The notes beneath the pieces are model-generated. The model was not told where the DNA came from, searched no databases, and saw only the letters and a program-made list of their open reading frames with translations. Of a stretch of 64,000 nucleotides of DNA, positions 36,470 to 45,754 are shown one piece after another (position 1 is the first letter of the stretch; every line of letters starts with the position of its first letter). The stretch lies in assembly GCA_900110015.1 (NCBI GenBank), contig FOCD01000001.1, positions 496,001 to 560,000 of the forward strand, given 5' to 3'. Source of the DNA: Terribacillus saccharophilus. GTDB lineage: Bacteria > Bacillota > Bacilli > Bacillales > Amphibacillaceae. The translations under genes were made by a program, and so were the position numbers.

Positions 36470-37636
36470 ATGCGCTACTTAACTGCAGGTGAATCACATG
36501 GTAAACAGCTTACAACAATTGTAGAAGGTGTTCCTTCCTATTTACCGTTGACTACCGATGATATCAACGAATCCTTGCTTGAAAGACAGAAAGGCCACGG
36601 CCGGGGCAAGCGAATGCAGATTGAAAAAGATTTGGTTGATATTGTAGGCGGAGTCCGTCATGGATATACACTAGGTTCGCCTATCGCACTTGTTATACAT
36701 AATGATGATTTCAAGCACTGGATAGATGTAATGGGCGAGGATCCAGTCGAAGATCCTCAAGCTGTCCGTCGTATTGTTTCACGTCCAAGACCAGGACATG
36801 CAGATTTAAATGGAGCCTTAAAATACGGCCACCGCGACATGCGGAATGTATTGGAGCGTTCATCGGCACGTGAAACAGCAGCACGCGTGGCAGCTGGTGC
36901 TGTAGCTAAAAAACTTCTAGCTGAATTGGATATCAATATTGTCGGCTATACAAAAGAAATTGCCGGCATTAAAGCAGTTGAGTTTCCAGATTATACATAT
37001 GAAGAAAGAGATAGTATATCGAAAGCATCGTCTGTACGCTGCCTTGATCCACAAGCTGCAGAACAAATGGTAACTGCGATTGATCAAGCAAAGAAAGACG
37101 GAGATTCTATCGGCGGTGTTGTGGAAGTTTTCGTAGAAGGTCTGCCAGCAGGCATTGGCTCTTATGTTCATTATGACCGAAAACTTGATGGACGTATTGC
37201 GGGAGCAGTAGCGAGCATCAATGCATTCAAAGGTGTTGAATTCGGAATCGGCTTTGAAGCAGCCAGACTGCCAGGAAGCCAAGTACATGATGAAATTGCA
37301 TGGGACAAAGAAAATGGCTATTACCGCAAAACGAACCGTCTAGGTGGATTGGAAGGCGGTATGACAACAGGTATGCCACTTGTTGTAAAGGGTGTAATGA
37401 AACCAATCCCTACTCTTTATAAACCGCTTCAAAGTGTGGATATAGAGACGAAGGAACCATTCAATGCAAGCATCGAACGTTCAGATAGCTGTGCCGTTCC
37501 GGCAGCAGCGCTTGTGATGGAGCATGTAGTGGCTTTTGAGATAGCGAAAGCGACTCTTGAACAATTTCCTCATGATCAGTTTCCGAAGCTTCAGGAAGCG
37601 ATCAAAAATTACCGGGAAGAAATCCGGGTGTTCTAA
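36470..37636 (+). CDS. aroC: chorismate synthase
   Basis: The 388-residue enzyme makes chorismate from 5-enolpyruvylshikimate 3-phosphate with reduced FMN. The three signatures are present: GESHGKQL near residue 7, [12 protein letters not shown], and [17 protein letters not shown]. The C-terminal [12 protein letters not shown] is also clear. ATG 36470 follows GGAGGAAT. It is the first gene of a six-gene aromatic operon and overlaps aroB by one base. B. subtilis texts call the same gene aroF. Confidence 0.96.
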   Translation: MRYLTAGESHGKQLTTIVEGVPSYLPLTTDDINESLLERQKGHGRGKRMQIEKDLVDIVGGVRHGYTLGSPIALVIHNDDFKHWIDVMGEDPVEDPQAVRRIVSRPRPGHADLNGALKYGHRDMRNVLERSSARETAARVAAGAVAKKLLAELDINIVGYTKEIAGIKAVEFPDYTYEERDSISKASSVRCLDPQAAEQMVTAIDQAKKDGDSIGGVVEVFVEGLPAGIGSYVHYDRKLDGRIAGAVASINAFKGVEFGIGFEAARLPGSQVHDEIAWDKENGYYRKTNRLGGLEGGMTTGMPLVVKGVMKPIPTLYKPLQSVDIETKEPFNASIERSDSCAVPAAALVMEHVVAFEIAKATLEQFPHDQFPKLQEAIKNYREEIRVF

Positions 37637-38709
37637 TGGAACAGATTACAGTAAAAGCGAGTCAGTCTAGTTACAAAGTTTCTGTAGGCGCAGGTATCAG
37701 ACATAAATTGTCTGATTTTCTGCCCAAGTCCTATCAAAATGTATTTGTAGTAACCGATACGAGCATTGCTCCTCATTATCTGGATGATTATGTATCTTCG
37801 CTTCTGCCAGATGCAAAGATAACAAAGAAAATTATCGAGCCAGGGGAATCAGCAAAAAGCAAGGATGTTTATTTCAACATTCTTGATAGTATGTTTGAGG
37901 CAGAGCTTGACCGGAAGGCACTTGTGCTTGCTTTAGGCGGCGGTGTTATCGGTGACTTGGCAGGATTTGTAGCAAGTACATATATGCGAGGAATTGATTT
38001 CGTTCAACTTCCGACAACCATCCTTGCGCATGATTCGAGTGTTGGCGGTAAGGTTGCAATCAATCATGAAACTGGTAAAAATCTAATTGGAAGCTTCTAT
38101 CCTCCTGTTGCCGTTGTCTATGATGTTGACACTATTACCACACTTCCGGAAAAGGAAGTACGAAGTGGTTATGCTGAGCTGATAAAAGAAGCTTATATCG
38201 GAAACGCTGATTTCCTTAGCCAGCTGCTTGAACGAGAAAAACTAGACAAAGAAAATCAGGAACAGCTGATTCAGGACTTATCTTTAGGAATCCAGGTGAA
38301 AACGAAAATCGTTGAAGCGGATGAAAAAGAAAATGACCTTCGCAAGTTTCTAAATCTGGGTCATACACTCGGTCACGCTATTGAAGCTGAAGCAGGCTAT
38401 GGCACATTTACTCACGGCGAAGCTGTCGCGATCGGTATGCTGTTTGCTTTAGAATTGAGTGAGAATAGATTTGGAGCTGATCTGCGTTTAGGCGAATTTC
38501 GCAGTTGGATGGAACGAAACAATTATCCTATGCATCTACCAGATCTCTCTGCCGAAAGACTAGTTAAGAGGATGCAAATGGATAAGAAGTCAGAGAACAA
38601 GGAAGTTCATATGGTGCTTCTTCGGGAAATCGGAGAGCCGGTGACGGAAAAAGTCGATCATGACACGCTTCATGACGCTGTTATATCATTCCTTGAGAGG
38701 TTGAGCTGA
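37636..38709 (+). CDS. aroB: 3-dehydroquinate synthase
   Basis: The 357-residue NAD- and metal-dependent enzyme closes the carbocycle of the shikimate pathway. Signatures are LGGGVIGDLAGFVASTYMRGIDFVQLPTT, the metal Glu in YAELIKEAYIG, and the His residues of LNLGHTLGHAIEAEAGYGTFTHGEAVAIGM. Its start overlaps the aroC stop. Pathway order in the window is aroB, aroA, aroC; the other shikimate genes are elsewhere. Confidence 0.96.
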   Translation: MEQITVKASQSSYKVSVGAGIRHKLSDFLPKSYQNVFVVTDTSIAPHYLDDYVSSLLPDAKITKKIIEPGESAKSKDVYFNILDSMFEAELDRKALVLALGGGVIGDLAGFVASTYMRGIDFVQLPTTILAHDSSVGGKVAINHETGKNLIGSFYPPVAVVYDVDTITTLPEKEVRSGYAELIKEAYIGNADFLSQLLEREKLDKENQEQLIQDLSLGIQVKTKIVEADEKENDLRKFLNLGHTLGHAIEAEAGYGTFTHGEAVAIGMLFALELSENRFGADLRLGEFRSWMERNNYPMHLPDLSAERLVKRMQMDKKSENKEVHMVLLREIGEPVTEKVDHDTLHDAVISFLERLS

Positions 38710-38711
38710 AC

Positions 38712-39086
38712 ATGATACGAGGGTTTAGAGGAGCCACAACAGTAGCAGATAACGAAGAAAAGCAAATTATTGAAGCAACTGCAGCTATGCTGGATGAAAT
38801 GGTCACAAAGAATGCCATAGATTCTGAGGATGTTGTCCAAGTACTCATTTCGGCAACCCCCGATTTGACAAAAACATTCCCCGCAAAAGCATTGCGAGTT
38901 TTTCGTGATGATTGGACATATGTACCTGTTATGTGTATGCAGGAGCTTTCAATCGAGGGCGGCTTGCCGAAATGCATCCGCGTAATGCTGACAGCACGCA
39001 CTGACTTGGCACAGCAAGACATTCATCACGTTTATCACGAGGAAGCAATTAAGTTACGTCCCGACTTAAAGGAGGAGCATCAATGA
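38712..39086 (+). CDS. aroH: chorismate mutase, AroH class
   Basis: This 124-residue monofunctional chorismate mutase of the trimeric Bacillus type converts chorismate to prephenate. Conserved blocks are MIRGFRGATTVADN at the N terminus, ISATPDLTKTFPAKALR, and the active-site MQELSIEGGLPKCIRVML. It starts two bases after aroB and overlaps hisC by four. In B. subtilis the trp operon follows aroH; here hisC follows directly. Confidence 0.95.
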   Translation: MIRGFRGATTVADNEEKQIIEATAAMLDEMVTKNAIDSEDVVQVLISATPDLTKTFPAKALRVFRDDWTYVPVMCMQELSIEGGLPKCIRVMLTARTDLAQQDIHHVYHEEAIKLRPDLKEEHQ

Positions 39087-40183
39087 GAGCAAAACAGATT
39101 TTGAATGAATTGACAGCTTACAAACCAGGAAAACCGATGGAAGAGGTTCGAAAGGAATTTGGATTGGACCGAATCGTAAAACTTGCATCAAATGAAAATC
39201 CATACGGCTTTTCAGCTAAGGTAAAAGAGGCTTTGCCGACATTCGCAGACGAACAGGAGATCTATCCGGATGGATATGGTACAGCGTTGAAGGAAAAATT
39301 GGCAAAACATTTTGGTGTAGGCTTAGATCAGCTTGTTCTCGGAGCAGGCTCAGATGAAATCATTATGATGCTTTGCCGTACTTTCCTTGCGCCCGGGCTT
39401 AACACGGTAATGGCACATCCTTCTTTCTCTCAATACCCGCATCACGCTTTGATCGAAGGAGCAGAGGTCCGAGCGATTGAAACGAAGAACGGATTCCATG
39501 ACCTTCCAGCTATGCTAGAAGCAATTGATGAGAAAACAGGTATTGTTTGGCTGTGTACACCGAACAATCCAACAGGAAACCATATTGCTAAAACTGACTT
39601 TGAAAACTTCCTTCGCCAAGTTCCGAAAGAAGTACTTGTAGTAGCGGATGAGGCTTATGTCGAGTTTCTGGAAACAGATGACTACTTTGACACACTAGCT
39701 GCTTTGAGTGATTATCCGAATTTAATGACGCTTCGTACGTTCTCTAAAGCATATGGACTTGCTGCATTGCGTGTTGGATACGGAATCGGTCATCCGGAAG
39801 TTATCCATAAGATTAACGTTGTAAGAAGTCCGTTCAATAATACGACGATTGCACAAAAAGCAGCGATTGTAGCACTTGATGACCAGGAGTTCATCAAGGA
39901 TTCCATCGCAAAGAATAACCAAGTGAAGCATAATTTCCTTGCATTCTGTGATGCTCACCAAATTAAGTATTATGAGTCTCACACAAACTTCGTGTTGATA
40001 TATGATTTGCCTGTAAGCGGAGATGCTGTTTTCCAGCATATGCTTTCCAAAGGCTTCATCATCCGTTCCGGAGATGCTCTTGGTATTCCGAACAGCGTCC
40101 GAATTACAATCGGTAATGAAAAAGATATGACTGAATTCACTGTATTGCTTGATCAATTCCTAACTAGCGTGAAAGAGAGCTAA
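39083..40183 (+). CDS. hisC: histidinol-phosphate / aromatic aminotransferase
   Basis: The 366-residue PLP enzyme of class I/II has N-terminal substrate residues ASNENPYG and GAGSDEIIMMLCRTFL. CTPNNPTGNH and the PLP lysine in TFSKAYGLAALRVGYG follow. In bacilli one enzyme transaminates imidazole acetol phosphate for histidine and prephenate-derived keto acids for tyrosine and phenylalanine. Location between aroH and tyrA fits the second role. RBS AAAGGAGGAG. Confidence 0.94.
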   Translation: MRAKQILNELTAYKPGKPMEEVRKEFGLDRIVKLASNENPYGFSAKVKEALPTFADEQEIYPDGYGTALKEKLAKHFGVGLDQLVLGAGSDEIIMMLCRTFLAPGLNTVMAHPSFSQYPHHALIEGAEVRAIETKNGFHDLPAMLEAIDEKTGIVWLCTPNNPTGNHIAKTDFENFLRQVPKEVLVVADEAYVEFLETDDYFDTLAALSDYPNLMTLRTFSKAYGLAALRVGYGIGHPEVIHKINVVRSPFNNTTIAQKAAIVALDDQEFIKDSIAKNNQVKHNFLAFCDAHQIKYYESHTNFVLIYDLPVSGDAVFQHMLSKGFIIRSGDALGIPNSVRITIGNEKDMTEFTVLLDQFLTSVKES

Positions 40184-40184
40184 G

Positions 40185-41282
40185 ATGGAGACAGTCGTTA
40201 TCGCTGGATTAGGTTTGATCGGCGGCTCGCTAGCTCGTAATATACAAACACACAAGGAAGTTCATCTTATAGGAGTAGATCAAAGGGAAACTACCCTTGA
40301 ATATGCACTAAAGCATAAGATCATTGATGAAGCATCGTCTTCTTTCCAGGAAGCTGCACATAAAGCAGATATAATTATACTGGCTGCACCAGTTTCTAAG
40401 TCTGTTGAATTGCTACAAGAACTTGATAACATGAAGCTGGAAAAAGACGTGCTTGTAACGGATGTTTCTTCGGTTAAAGGTCCGATTTTTGAGCAGGCGG
40501 CATCACTTCAGTCCGACAAGGTATTCTTCGTAGGCGGCCATCCAATGGCTGGATCCCATAAACATGGCATCGAGGCTTCAAAAGCTCATTTGTTTGAGAA
40601 TGCTATTTATGTTCTGACACCTGTACAACGGGCTAAAGAAAGTGATATTAAGCGGGTGGAAAACCTGCTTGATGGTACGAAAAGTACGTTTATTACATTA
40701 TCTGCAGAAGAGCATGATGAGATGACCGGAGTTGTTTCTCATTTTCCGCATCTGATTGCATCCGCTTTAGTGCAGCAGGCAAAGAAATGGGAAGCCAAAC
40801 ATAGCTTTCTGCCGAAGCTCGCTGCAGGCGGATTTCGTGATATCACTCGAATTGCTTCGAGCAATCCCGGCATGTGGCAAGACATTTTCTTTCAGAACAA
40901 AGAGAAGATGGGAATGCTGCTTGACGACTGGATAGAGGAAATGCAGGCTTTCCGAAAGCTTTTGGCGGAAGACCAGGGACAGCAGATTCATACTTACTTG
41001 GAAGAAGCTAAGCAATACCGGGACGGTTTGGAACCTCGGAAAAAAGGTGCAATCCCAGGGTACTACGATTTGTATGTTGATATAACTGATAGGCCGGGAG
41101 CTTTGCAAAAAGTACTTACCAATGTCGCCGATGCAGGCTTGAGTATCGTAAATATTCAAATACTCGAGCTTCGTGAGGGACTGACAGGTGTTCTTCGTCT
41201 CAGCTTTTCAGATCAGAAAATTCAGCTGAAGGCTAAAGGCGTACTGGAAGTTTTCGGTTATGAAGTGAAGATAGAAGATTGA
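40185..41282 (+). CDS. tyrA: prephenate dehydrogenase with ACT domain
   Basis: The 365-residue enzyme oxidatively decarboxylates prephenate to 4-hydroxyphenylpyruvate. The N-terminal NAD motif is GLGLIGGSLA, with the catalytic His in VGGHPMAGSHKHG. The C-terminal 70 residues are an ACT domain (YDLYVDITDRPGALQKVLTNV), which probably binds tyrosine as feedback inhibitor. It follows hisC by one base. Confidence 0.95.
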   Translation: METVVIAGLGLIGGSLARNIQTHKEVHLIGVDQRETTLEYALKHKIIDEASSSFQEAAHKADIIILAAPVSKSVELLQELDNMKLEKDVLVTDVSSVKGPIFEQAASLQSDKVFFVGGHPMAGSHKHGIEASKAHLFENAIYVLTPVQRAKESDIKRVENLLDGTKSTFITLSAEEHDEMTGVVSHFPHLIASALVQQAKKWEAKHSFLPKLAAGGFRDITRIASSNPGMWQDIFFQNKEKMGMLLDDWIEEMQAFRKLLAEDQGQQIHTYLEEAKQYRDGLEPRKKGAIPGYYDLYVDITDRPGALQKVLTNVADAGLSIVNIQILELREGLTGVLRLSFSDQKIQLKAKGVLEVFGYEVKIED

Positions 41283-41293
41283 AGGTGAAAGCA

Positions 41294-42583
41294 GTGACAG
41301 ATGTACAACTCAATCCGACAGCAAAGGGACTTTCCGGTTCAGTTACAGTTCCAGGCGATAAATCGGTTTCCCACCGAAGCATCATTTTTGGTGCTTTGGC
41401 CAAGGGGAAAACTACTGTCCGTCATTTCCTGACTGGAGAGGATTGTCTTCGGACGATAGATGCTTTCCGAGCGCTTGGCGTCTCGATTGAGCAGGACGGA
41501 GACACAGTTATTATTGATAGCGCTGGTAAAGACAGTTTCAAAGAACCGACAGTTCCGATTTACTTTGGAAATTCCGGAACAACAGCTCGGCTTCTGCTCG
41601 GTGTTTTTGCAGCTTTACCATTTCATATAACAGCATATGGAGATGCATCCCTTACTAAACGTCCGATGGATCGTGTTGTTATTCCTTTGCGTCAAATGGG
41701 TGCAAAAATTAATGGACGTGAACAAGGAAAATACTTGCCGCTGGCCATTGATGGACAAAAGCTTTCAGCTCTTACTTACCATACACCAGTCAAAAGTGCA
41801 CAAGTGAAATCTGCTTTGCTGCTTGCGGGTTTGTTAGCTGAAGGTGAAACGCGGATTTCAGAAGATGTGAAGACTAGGGATCATACCGAACAAATGCTCA
41901 AAAGCTTCGGAGCGAACGTTGATGTAGCAGGAACGACAGTCACGGTTCAAGGCGGTCAGCAGCTCATCGGCACAGATGTTTATGTTCCCGGGGATATTTC
42001 CTCGGCTGCCTTCTTTTTGGTTGCTGCATGTCTTGTGCCCGGCAGTGAAATCGTACTAACTAATACCGGCTTGAATGACACACGTACCGGTATTTTGGAT
42101 GTGCTGAAGCAAATGGGTGCTGATATGCAAATCAAAGAGCATGACATTCAAGCTGGAGAGCGAATCGGAGATATCACGATACGATATCGTCCTTTGAAAG
42201 GTACAGAGATTGGCGGGGACATCATACCACGGCTTATCGATGAGCTGCCAATCCTTGCATTGCTGGCAACGCAAGCTGATGGGGAGACAATCATCAAAGA
42301 TGCGGAAGAACTTCGGTACAAGGAAACGGATCGTATCGAAGCGATTGCAGCTACACTGCGGAGCTTTGGTACAGAGGTCGAATTAACACCAGATGGAATG
42401 AGAATTCCAGGCAATCAACCTCTCAAAGGTGCAAATGCTGATTCCTTCGGTGATCACCGAATCGGAATGATGATTGCTATTGCCAGTTTGGTTGCAAACG
42501 GGGATACAATCCTTGGAGATGCAGACAGCATCAATATCTCTTACCCAACATTTTTTGAAGATCTTCGTGCGCTGCAAAATTGA
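41294..42583 (+). CDS. aroA: 3-phosphoshikimate 1-carboxyvinyltransferase (EPSP synthase)
   Basis: The enzyme (429 residues) joins phosphoenolpyruvate to shikimate 3-phosphate. Signatures are VPGDKSVSHRSIIFGALAKG, GNSGTTARLL and RDHTEQML; DGMRIPG and GDHRIGMM also occur. The GNSGTTARLLLG and PGDKS forms place it with class II, glyphosate-tolerant type enzymes of Gram-positive bacteria; tolerance is an inference. GTG 41294 is best placed behind AAGGTG; an in-frame TTG at 41279 would overlap tyrA. It ends the operon at a strong terminator. Confidence 0.94.
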   Translation: MTDVQLNPTAKGLSGSVTVPGDKSVSHRSIIFGALAKGKTTVRHFLTGEDCLRTIDAFRALGVSIEQDGDTVIIDSAGKDSFKEPTVPIYFGNSGTTARLLLGVFAALPFHITAYGDASLTKRPMDRVVIPLRQMGAKINGREQGKYLPLAIDGQKLSALTYHTPVKSAQVKSALLLAGLLAEGETRISEDVKTRDHTEQMLKSFGANVDVAGTTVTVQGGQQLIGTDVYVPGDISSAAFFLVAACLVPGSEIVLTNTGLNDTRTGILDVLKQMGADMQIKEHDIQAGERIGDITIRYRPLKGTEIGGDIIPRLIDELPILALLATQADGETIIKDAEELRYKETDRIEAIAATLRSFGTEVELTPDGMRIPGNQPLKGANADSFGDHRIGMMIAIASLVANGDTILGDADSINISYPTFFEDLRALQN

Positions 42584-42587
42584 ATAT

Positions 42588-42619
42588 GTCTGATTCCCAA
42601 CCGGGAATCAGACTTTTTT
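42588..42619 (+). terminator. terminator of the aromatic operon
   Basis: GTCTGATTCCC (42588-42598) pairs perfectly with GGGAATCAGAC (42603-42613) around AACC, followed by T6. Confidence 0.93.
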
Positions 42620-42704
42620 GCTGTTCTAAAGCTATTGCTTTAGGTTACACTGAAGACAGATGGAAAAGCCGAGAGGCGTGTAAATAGAAGGAAGTGTGAA
42701 AAAA

Positions 42705-43958
42705 ATGGAAGAAATAAGAAAAGCAATAACACATATGGAAAATGATCAACCGCAAGAAGCAGTGGATACATTGGAGGCTTACTTGCCGGGTGCCAATGAA
42801 GAAGAAAAGTTCACGATAGCTGAATTATACATGCAATGGGGTATGCATGAAGAAGCAAGAGCAGTCCTGCTTCAGCTGGAGCAAATGTTCCCGGATGAGA
42901 TGGAACTTAAAATGATGCTAGCTGAACTTTTCATTGATTTGAATGAAGATCAGGAAGCAATCGATAAGCTTGATCAGATTGTGGAGGATGAGGACTATTT
43001 TGTCCCAGCTCAGATGCAGCTTGCTGATTTGTATGAAGCGCAAGGTTTGTTCGAAGTGGCGGAGCAAAAACTATTGGCAGCAAAACGATTCGATCCTTCC
43101 GAGCCTGTTATTGACTTGGCATTAGGAGAGCTCGCTTTATCGACCGCATCTTATTTAAAGGCAATCACTTATTATGAAAAAGTTTACGAAAAGCAGACTG
43201 TTATGGGTGATATCGACATCGCACTTCGCCTTGCGGAAGCTTATGCAGCTACAGGTGAATTCGAAAAAGCATTGACTTACTATCAGGAAACAGACGTGGA
43301 TGACGTAGAACAGCTGTTTAGCTTTGGTTTCACTGCCTTCAAGCTATCCAGATACGATATTGCTATCAGTACTTGGGAAAAACTCCTCAAAGAGGAAGCG
43401 GATTATCTTTCGGTTTATGAATATCTTGCCAAGGCCTATGAAGAAGAGGGCTTGATGGAGAAGGCATTCGAAACGGCTGAAAAAGGATTGGCATTGGATG
43501 AGTATAATCAAAAGCTCTATTTCACTGCAGGCCGTCTTGCGAGACAGCTTGGCAAAAATGATCGAAGCTACTTCCTGATCCGTCATGCTATTGCGCTCGA
43601 CCCAGGATATAAAGAAGCAATACTCTATTTGATTGAGAATTTCAAGCTGGATGAAGACCACGAGGCGATCATCGAGTTATTGACACATATCTTGGAAACT
43701 GATGAAGAAGATGCAGCATACCGTTGGGAGCTTGCACGTGCCTATAATGAAACTGAAACTTTTGATGAGGCATTAAAAGCATACAGGGAAGCATATACTA
43801 ACTTCAAAGATGATAGCGATTTTCTAAAAGAATACGGATATTTCCTATTGGAGGAAGGGAGGATGCAAGAGGCTGTCGAAATACTAAAAGAGTATCTTCG
43901 TCTGGAGCCATCAGATATCGAAGTAGAAGAGAATATCAACCGGCTCTTGTCTCAATAA
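42705..43958 (+). CDS. ypiA: tetratricopeptide repeat protein YpiA
   Basis: This acidic protein (about 417 residues) is built almost entirely of tetratricopeptide repeats (for example AELYMQWGMHEEARAVLLQLEQMFPDE, cut here as AELYMQWGMHEEARAVLL and QLEQMFPDE). No signal or membrane segment is seen, so it is cytoplasmic and probably a protein-binding scaffold. Size, type and position after aroA and before ypiB match B. subtilis YpiA, which has no established role. ATG 42705 was preferred over GTG 42696, which is too near the AGAAGGAAG site. Confidence 0.83.
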   Translation: MEEIRKAITHMENDQPQEAVDTLEAYLPGANEEEKFTIAELYMQWGMHEEARAVLLQLEQMFPDEMELKMMLAELFIDLNEDQEAIDKLDQIVEDEDYFVPAQMQLADLYEAQGLFEVAEQKLLAAKRFDPSEPVIDLALGELALSTASYLKAITYYEKVYEKQTVMGDIDIALRLAEAYAATGEFEKALTYYQETDVDDVEQLFSFGFTAFKLSRYDIAISTWEKLLKEEADYLSVYEYLAKAYEEEGLMEKAFETAEKGLALDEYNQKLYFTAGRLARQLGKNDRSYFLIRHAIALDPGYKEAILYLIENFKLDEDHEAIIELLTHILETDEEDAAYRWELARAYNETETFDEALKAYREAYTNFKDDSDFLKEYGYFLLEEGRMQEAVEILKEYLRLEPSDIEVEENINRLLSQ

Positions 43959-44002
43959 ATGCATTGAATTGAAATCATTTCGCTTTCTGGGAGGGGGCAC
44001 AT

Positions 44003-44572
44003 ATGAATATTTCCGTTACCATGCAGGATAAGAAGACGTTCATTCGCTGGTTCTTAGATAATTACCAATTGAAGCGCAGGGAAAGTGTCTGGATCTTGAA
44101 CTACTTGATCAATCATGATTCATTTCTTGATAATGTGCATTTCATCCGTGAAGCAAGGTTCAGTCCCAGAGGAATCATCATATCCGCCCATTGTTCCGAA
44201 GAAGTACCGTTCCGTTTTTACAAGGACAACATCGTTACAACAGATGCAGAGAAATCATTCCATGATATTCGCATGAACAAGAAAGACCCAGTCTATATTC
44301 AACTCAATTTCAAGAACTCTCATCAAAGTATGGAGTATGTCGCGGTGCTGGAAGACAATCCTTTCTTGCCGGAAGATCATTACGTAACAAAAGAGGACCG
44401 GCAGCTGGCAACGAAGCTTCTAGATGCATCACATTATCAATACAAGAAGAAGAAGCTGCAAGAAGCAATTGATTTGGCTCTTGATAAGAGAGATGAAAGT
44501 AAATTTCAGCTGCTTAGCAGGGCTATGCGTCAATTGAAAGAAGAGGCTGAAGATAAGATTGAAAACATATAA
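44003..44572 (+). CDS. ypiB: YpiB family protein (UPF0302)
   Basis: The 189-residue soluble protein has the family signatures FIRWFLDNYQLKRRESVWILNYL, ARFSPRGIIISAHC and PFRFYKDNIVTTDAEKSFHDIRMN. The C-terminal third is charged and helical. Function is unknown; it always accompanies ypiA. It starts with ATG behind GGGAGGGGG. In B. subtilis ypiF and qcrABC follow, but here ypjA comes next after 143 bases. Confidence 0.9.
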   Translation: MNISVTMQDKKTFIRWFLDNYQLKRRESVWILNYLINHDSFLDNVHFIREARFSPRGIIISAHCSEEVPFRFYKDNIVTTDAEKSFHDIRMNKKDPVYIQLNFKNSHQSMEYVAVLEDNPFLPEDHYVTKEDRQLATKLLDASHYQYKKKKLQEAIDLALDKRDESKFQLLSRAMRQLKEEAEDKIENI

Positions 44573-44574
44573 CG

Positions 44575-44604
44575 AGATGCGCTGTCATAGCGCATCTATT
44601 TTTT
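44575..44604 (+). terminator. terminator after ypiB
   Basis: AGATGCGCT (44575-44583) pairs with AGCGCATCT (44589-44597) around GTCAT, followed by ATTTTTT. Confidence 0.85.
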
Positions 44605-44715
44605 ATCTTTCTTGTTAAAAGTATCAATAGAAAAGAAGGTTTCTGCTAAAATAAAGTGACTGCTTTTAAATGAGCAGATCAGAATACATAATAGAACTGA
44701 AAGGATAAGCACATC

Positions 44716-45294
44716 ATGTATCATCTTTTATTCCATCGTTACAGCATCATGTTATTGTTTATCATCAATCTTTTTGGAACGATATACGGGTATATTTGGT
44801 ATGGCTGGCAGCTCGAAATAACTCCAGCGATTTTCCTGCCTTTTGTTCCGGACAGCCCAACAGCAAGTCTCTTTTTCACGATTTTTCTAGGTTTATTTTT
44901 GATTGGAAAACAGAATGGTTATATCGAAGCACTAGCTATTGTTTCATTATTTAAATATGGCATATGGGCTGTTGTGATGAACCTTCTCACTTTAGCCGTA
45001 AATGGCTCACTCTCCTGGCAAGGGTATATGCTGATTGCCTCCCATTTAGCAATGGCTGTACAAGGCATTTTGTATGCACCGCTTTATCGAGTGAAACTGC
45101 GGCATCTTGCAGTGGCTGCCATCGTAGTCTTGCACAATGATATTATCGATTATGTTTTTGGTATGATGCCGATTTACGGTAATCTGATGGATCACATGCA
45201 AGTGATAGGCTATTTCACTTTCTGGCTGAGTATTGTATCCATTATAGTCGGTTATTTAGTCACACAGCGGAACTCATTAAGAAACAAAAACTAA
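44716..45294 (+). CDS. ypjA: DUF1405 membrane protein YpjA
   Basis: The 192-residue protein with about six membrane segments has the DUF1405 blocks NLFGTIYGYIWYGWQL, WAVVMN and the polar motif VLHNDIIDYVFGMMPIYG near the fifth span. Function unknown. It is placed as in B. subtilis before ypjB. RBS GAAAGGATAAG is moderate. A second small gene, the reduced ypjB, follows after 73 bases. Confidence 0.86.
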   Translation: MYHLLFHRYSIMLLFIINLFGTIYGYIWYGWQLEITPAIFLPFVPDSPTASLFFTIFLGLFLIGKQNGYIEALAIVSLFKYGIWAVVMNLLTLAVNGSLSWQGYMLIASHLAMAVQGILYAPLYRVKLRHLAVAAIVVLHNDIIDYVFGMMPIYGNLMDHMQVIGYFTFWLSIVSIIVGYLVTQRNSLRNKN

Positions 45295-45367
45295 TAAGGC
45301 GGATACCGACATACGCAACTGTTTTATCGCATAGGCTGTAGGAACATCTAAAAAAGAGGGGATGCTT

Positions 45368-45688
45368 ATGAAAAAGCTGCTTCTCGTCATTGTTCTGACA
45401 GCCTCTTTTTTTGTACTTGCTAACCTAGCTGAATTGCTGCTGCAGCCGCATACAGAGGCACTGTCGTCATCTTCCGACAAAGTAGGTCAAACGTTTGATC
45501 AACGGTTTGAATCGTTGCCTGCACATTTGTACAGTGTTTCCGTGCCCGATAAAAACAGTTATGGAACAGGACGATTCTGGGGAATACTTGGTATTAGTGC
45601 AAGCATTGTAGGGACACTTGTGTATGTTGGCTATAAGAAGTATCGAGCTGAAAATGACAAAAGTGTGAACAACGATCCTAATAGTTGA
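45368..45688 (+). CDS. ypjB: YpjB-like sporulation protein, strongly shortened
   Basis: The product has only 106 residues: a signal-like N-terminal span (MKKLLLVIVLTASFFVLANL), about 40 residues outside, and a C-terminal span (WGILGISASIVGTLVYVGY) with a basic tail. B. subtilis YpjB has about 264 residues with the same ends and a large extracytoplasmic middle. Position directly after ypjA supports a reduced YpjB; the middle domain seems lost. Sequence similarity in the tail is short, so the identity is tentative. ATG 45368 follows AGAGGGG. Confidence 0.6.
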   Translation: MKKLLLVIVLTASFFVLANLAELLLQPHTEALSSSSDKVGQTFDQRFESLPAHLYSVSVPDKNSYGTGRFWGILGISASIVGTLVYVGYKKYRAENDKSVNNDPNS

Positions 45689-45754
45689 TTTTTTTCGAAT
45701 TTTTGACTAAAATTGACCTTAATAAGTTCCAAATACTTTTACGGAGGAATGTAT

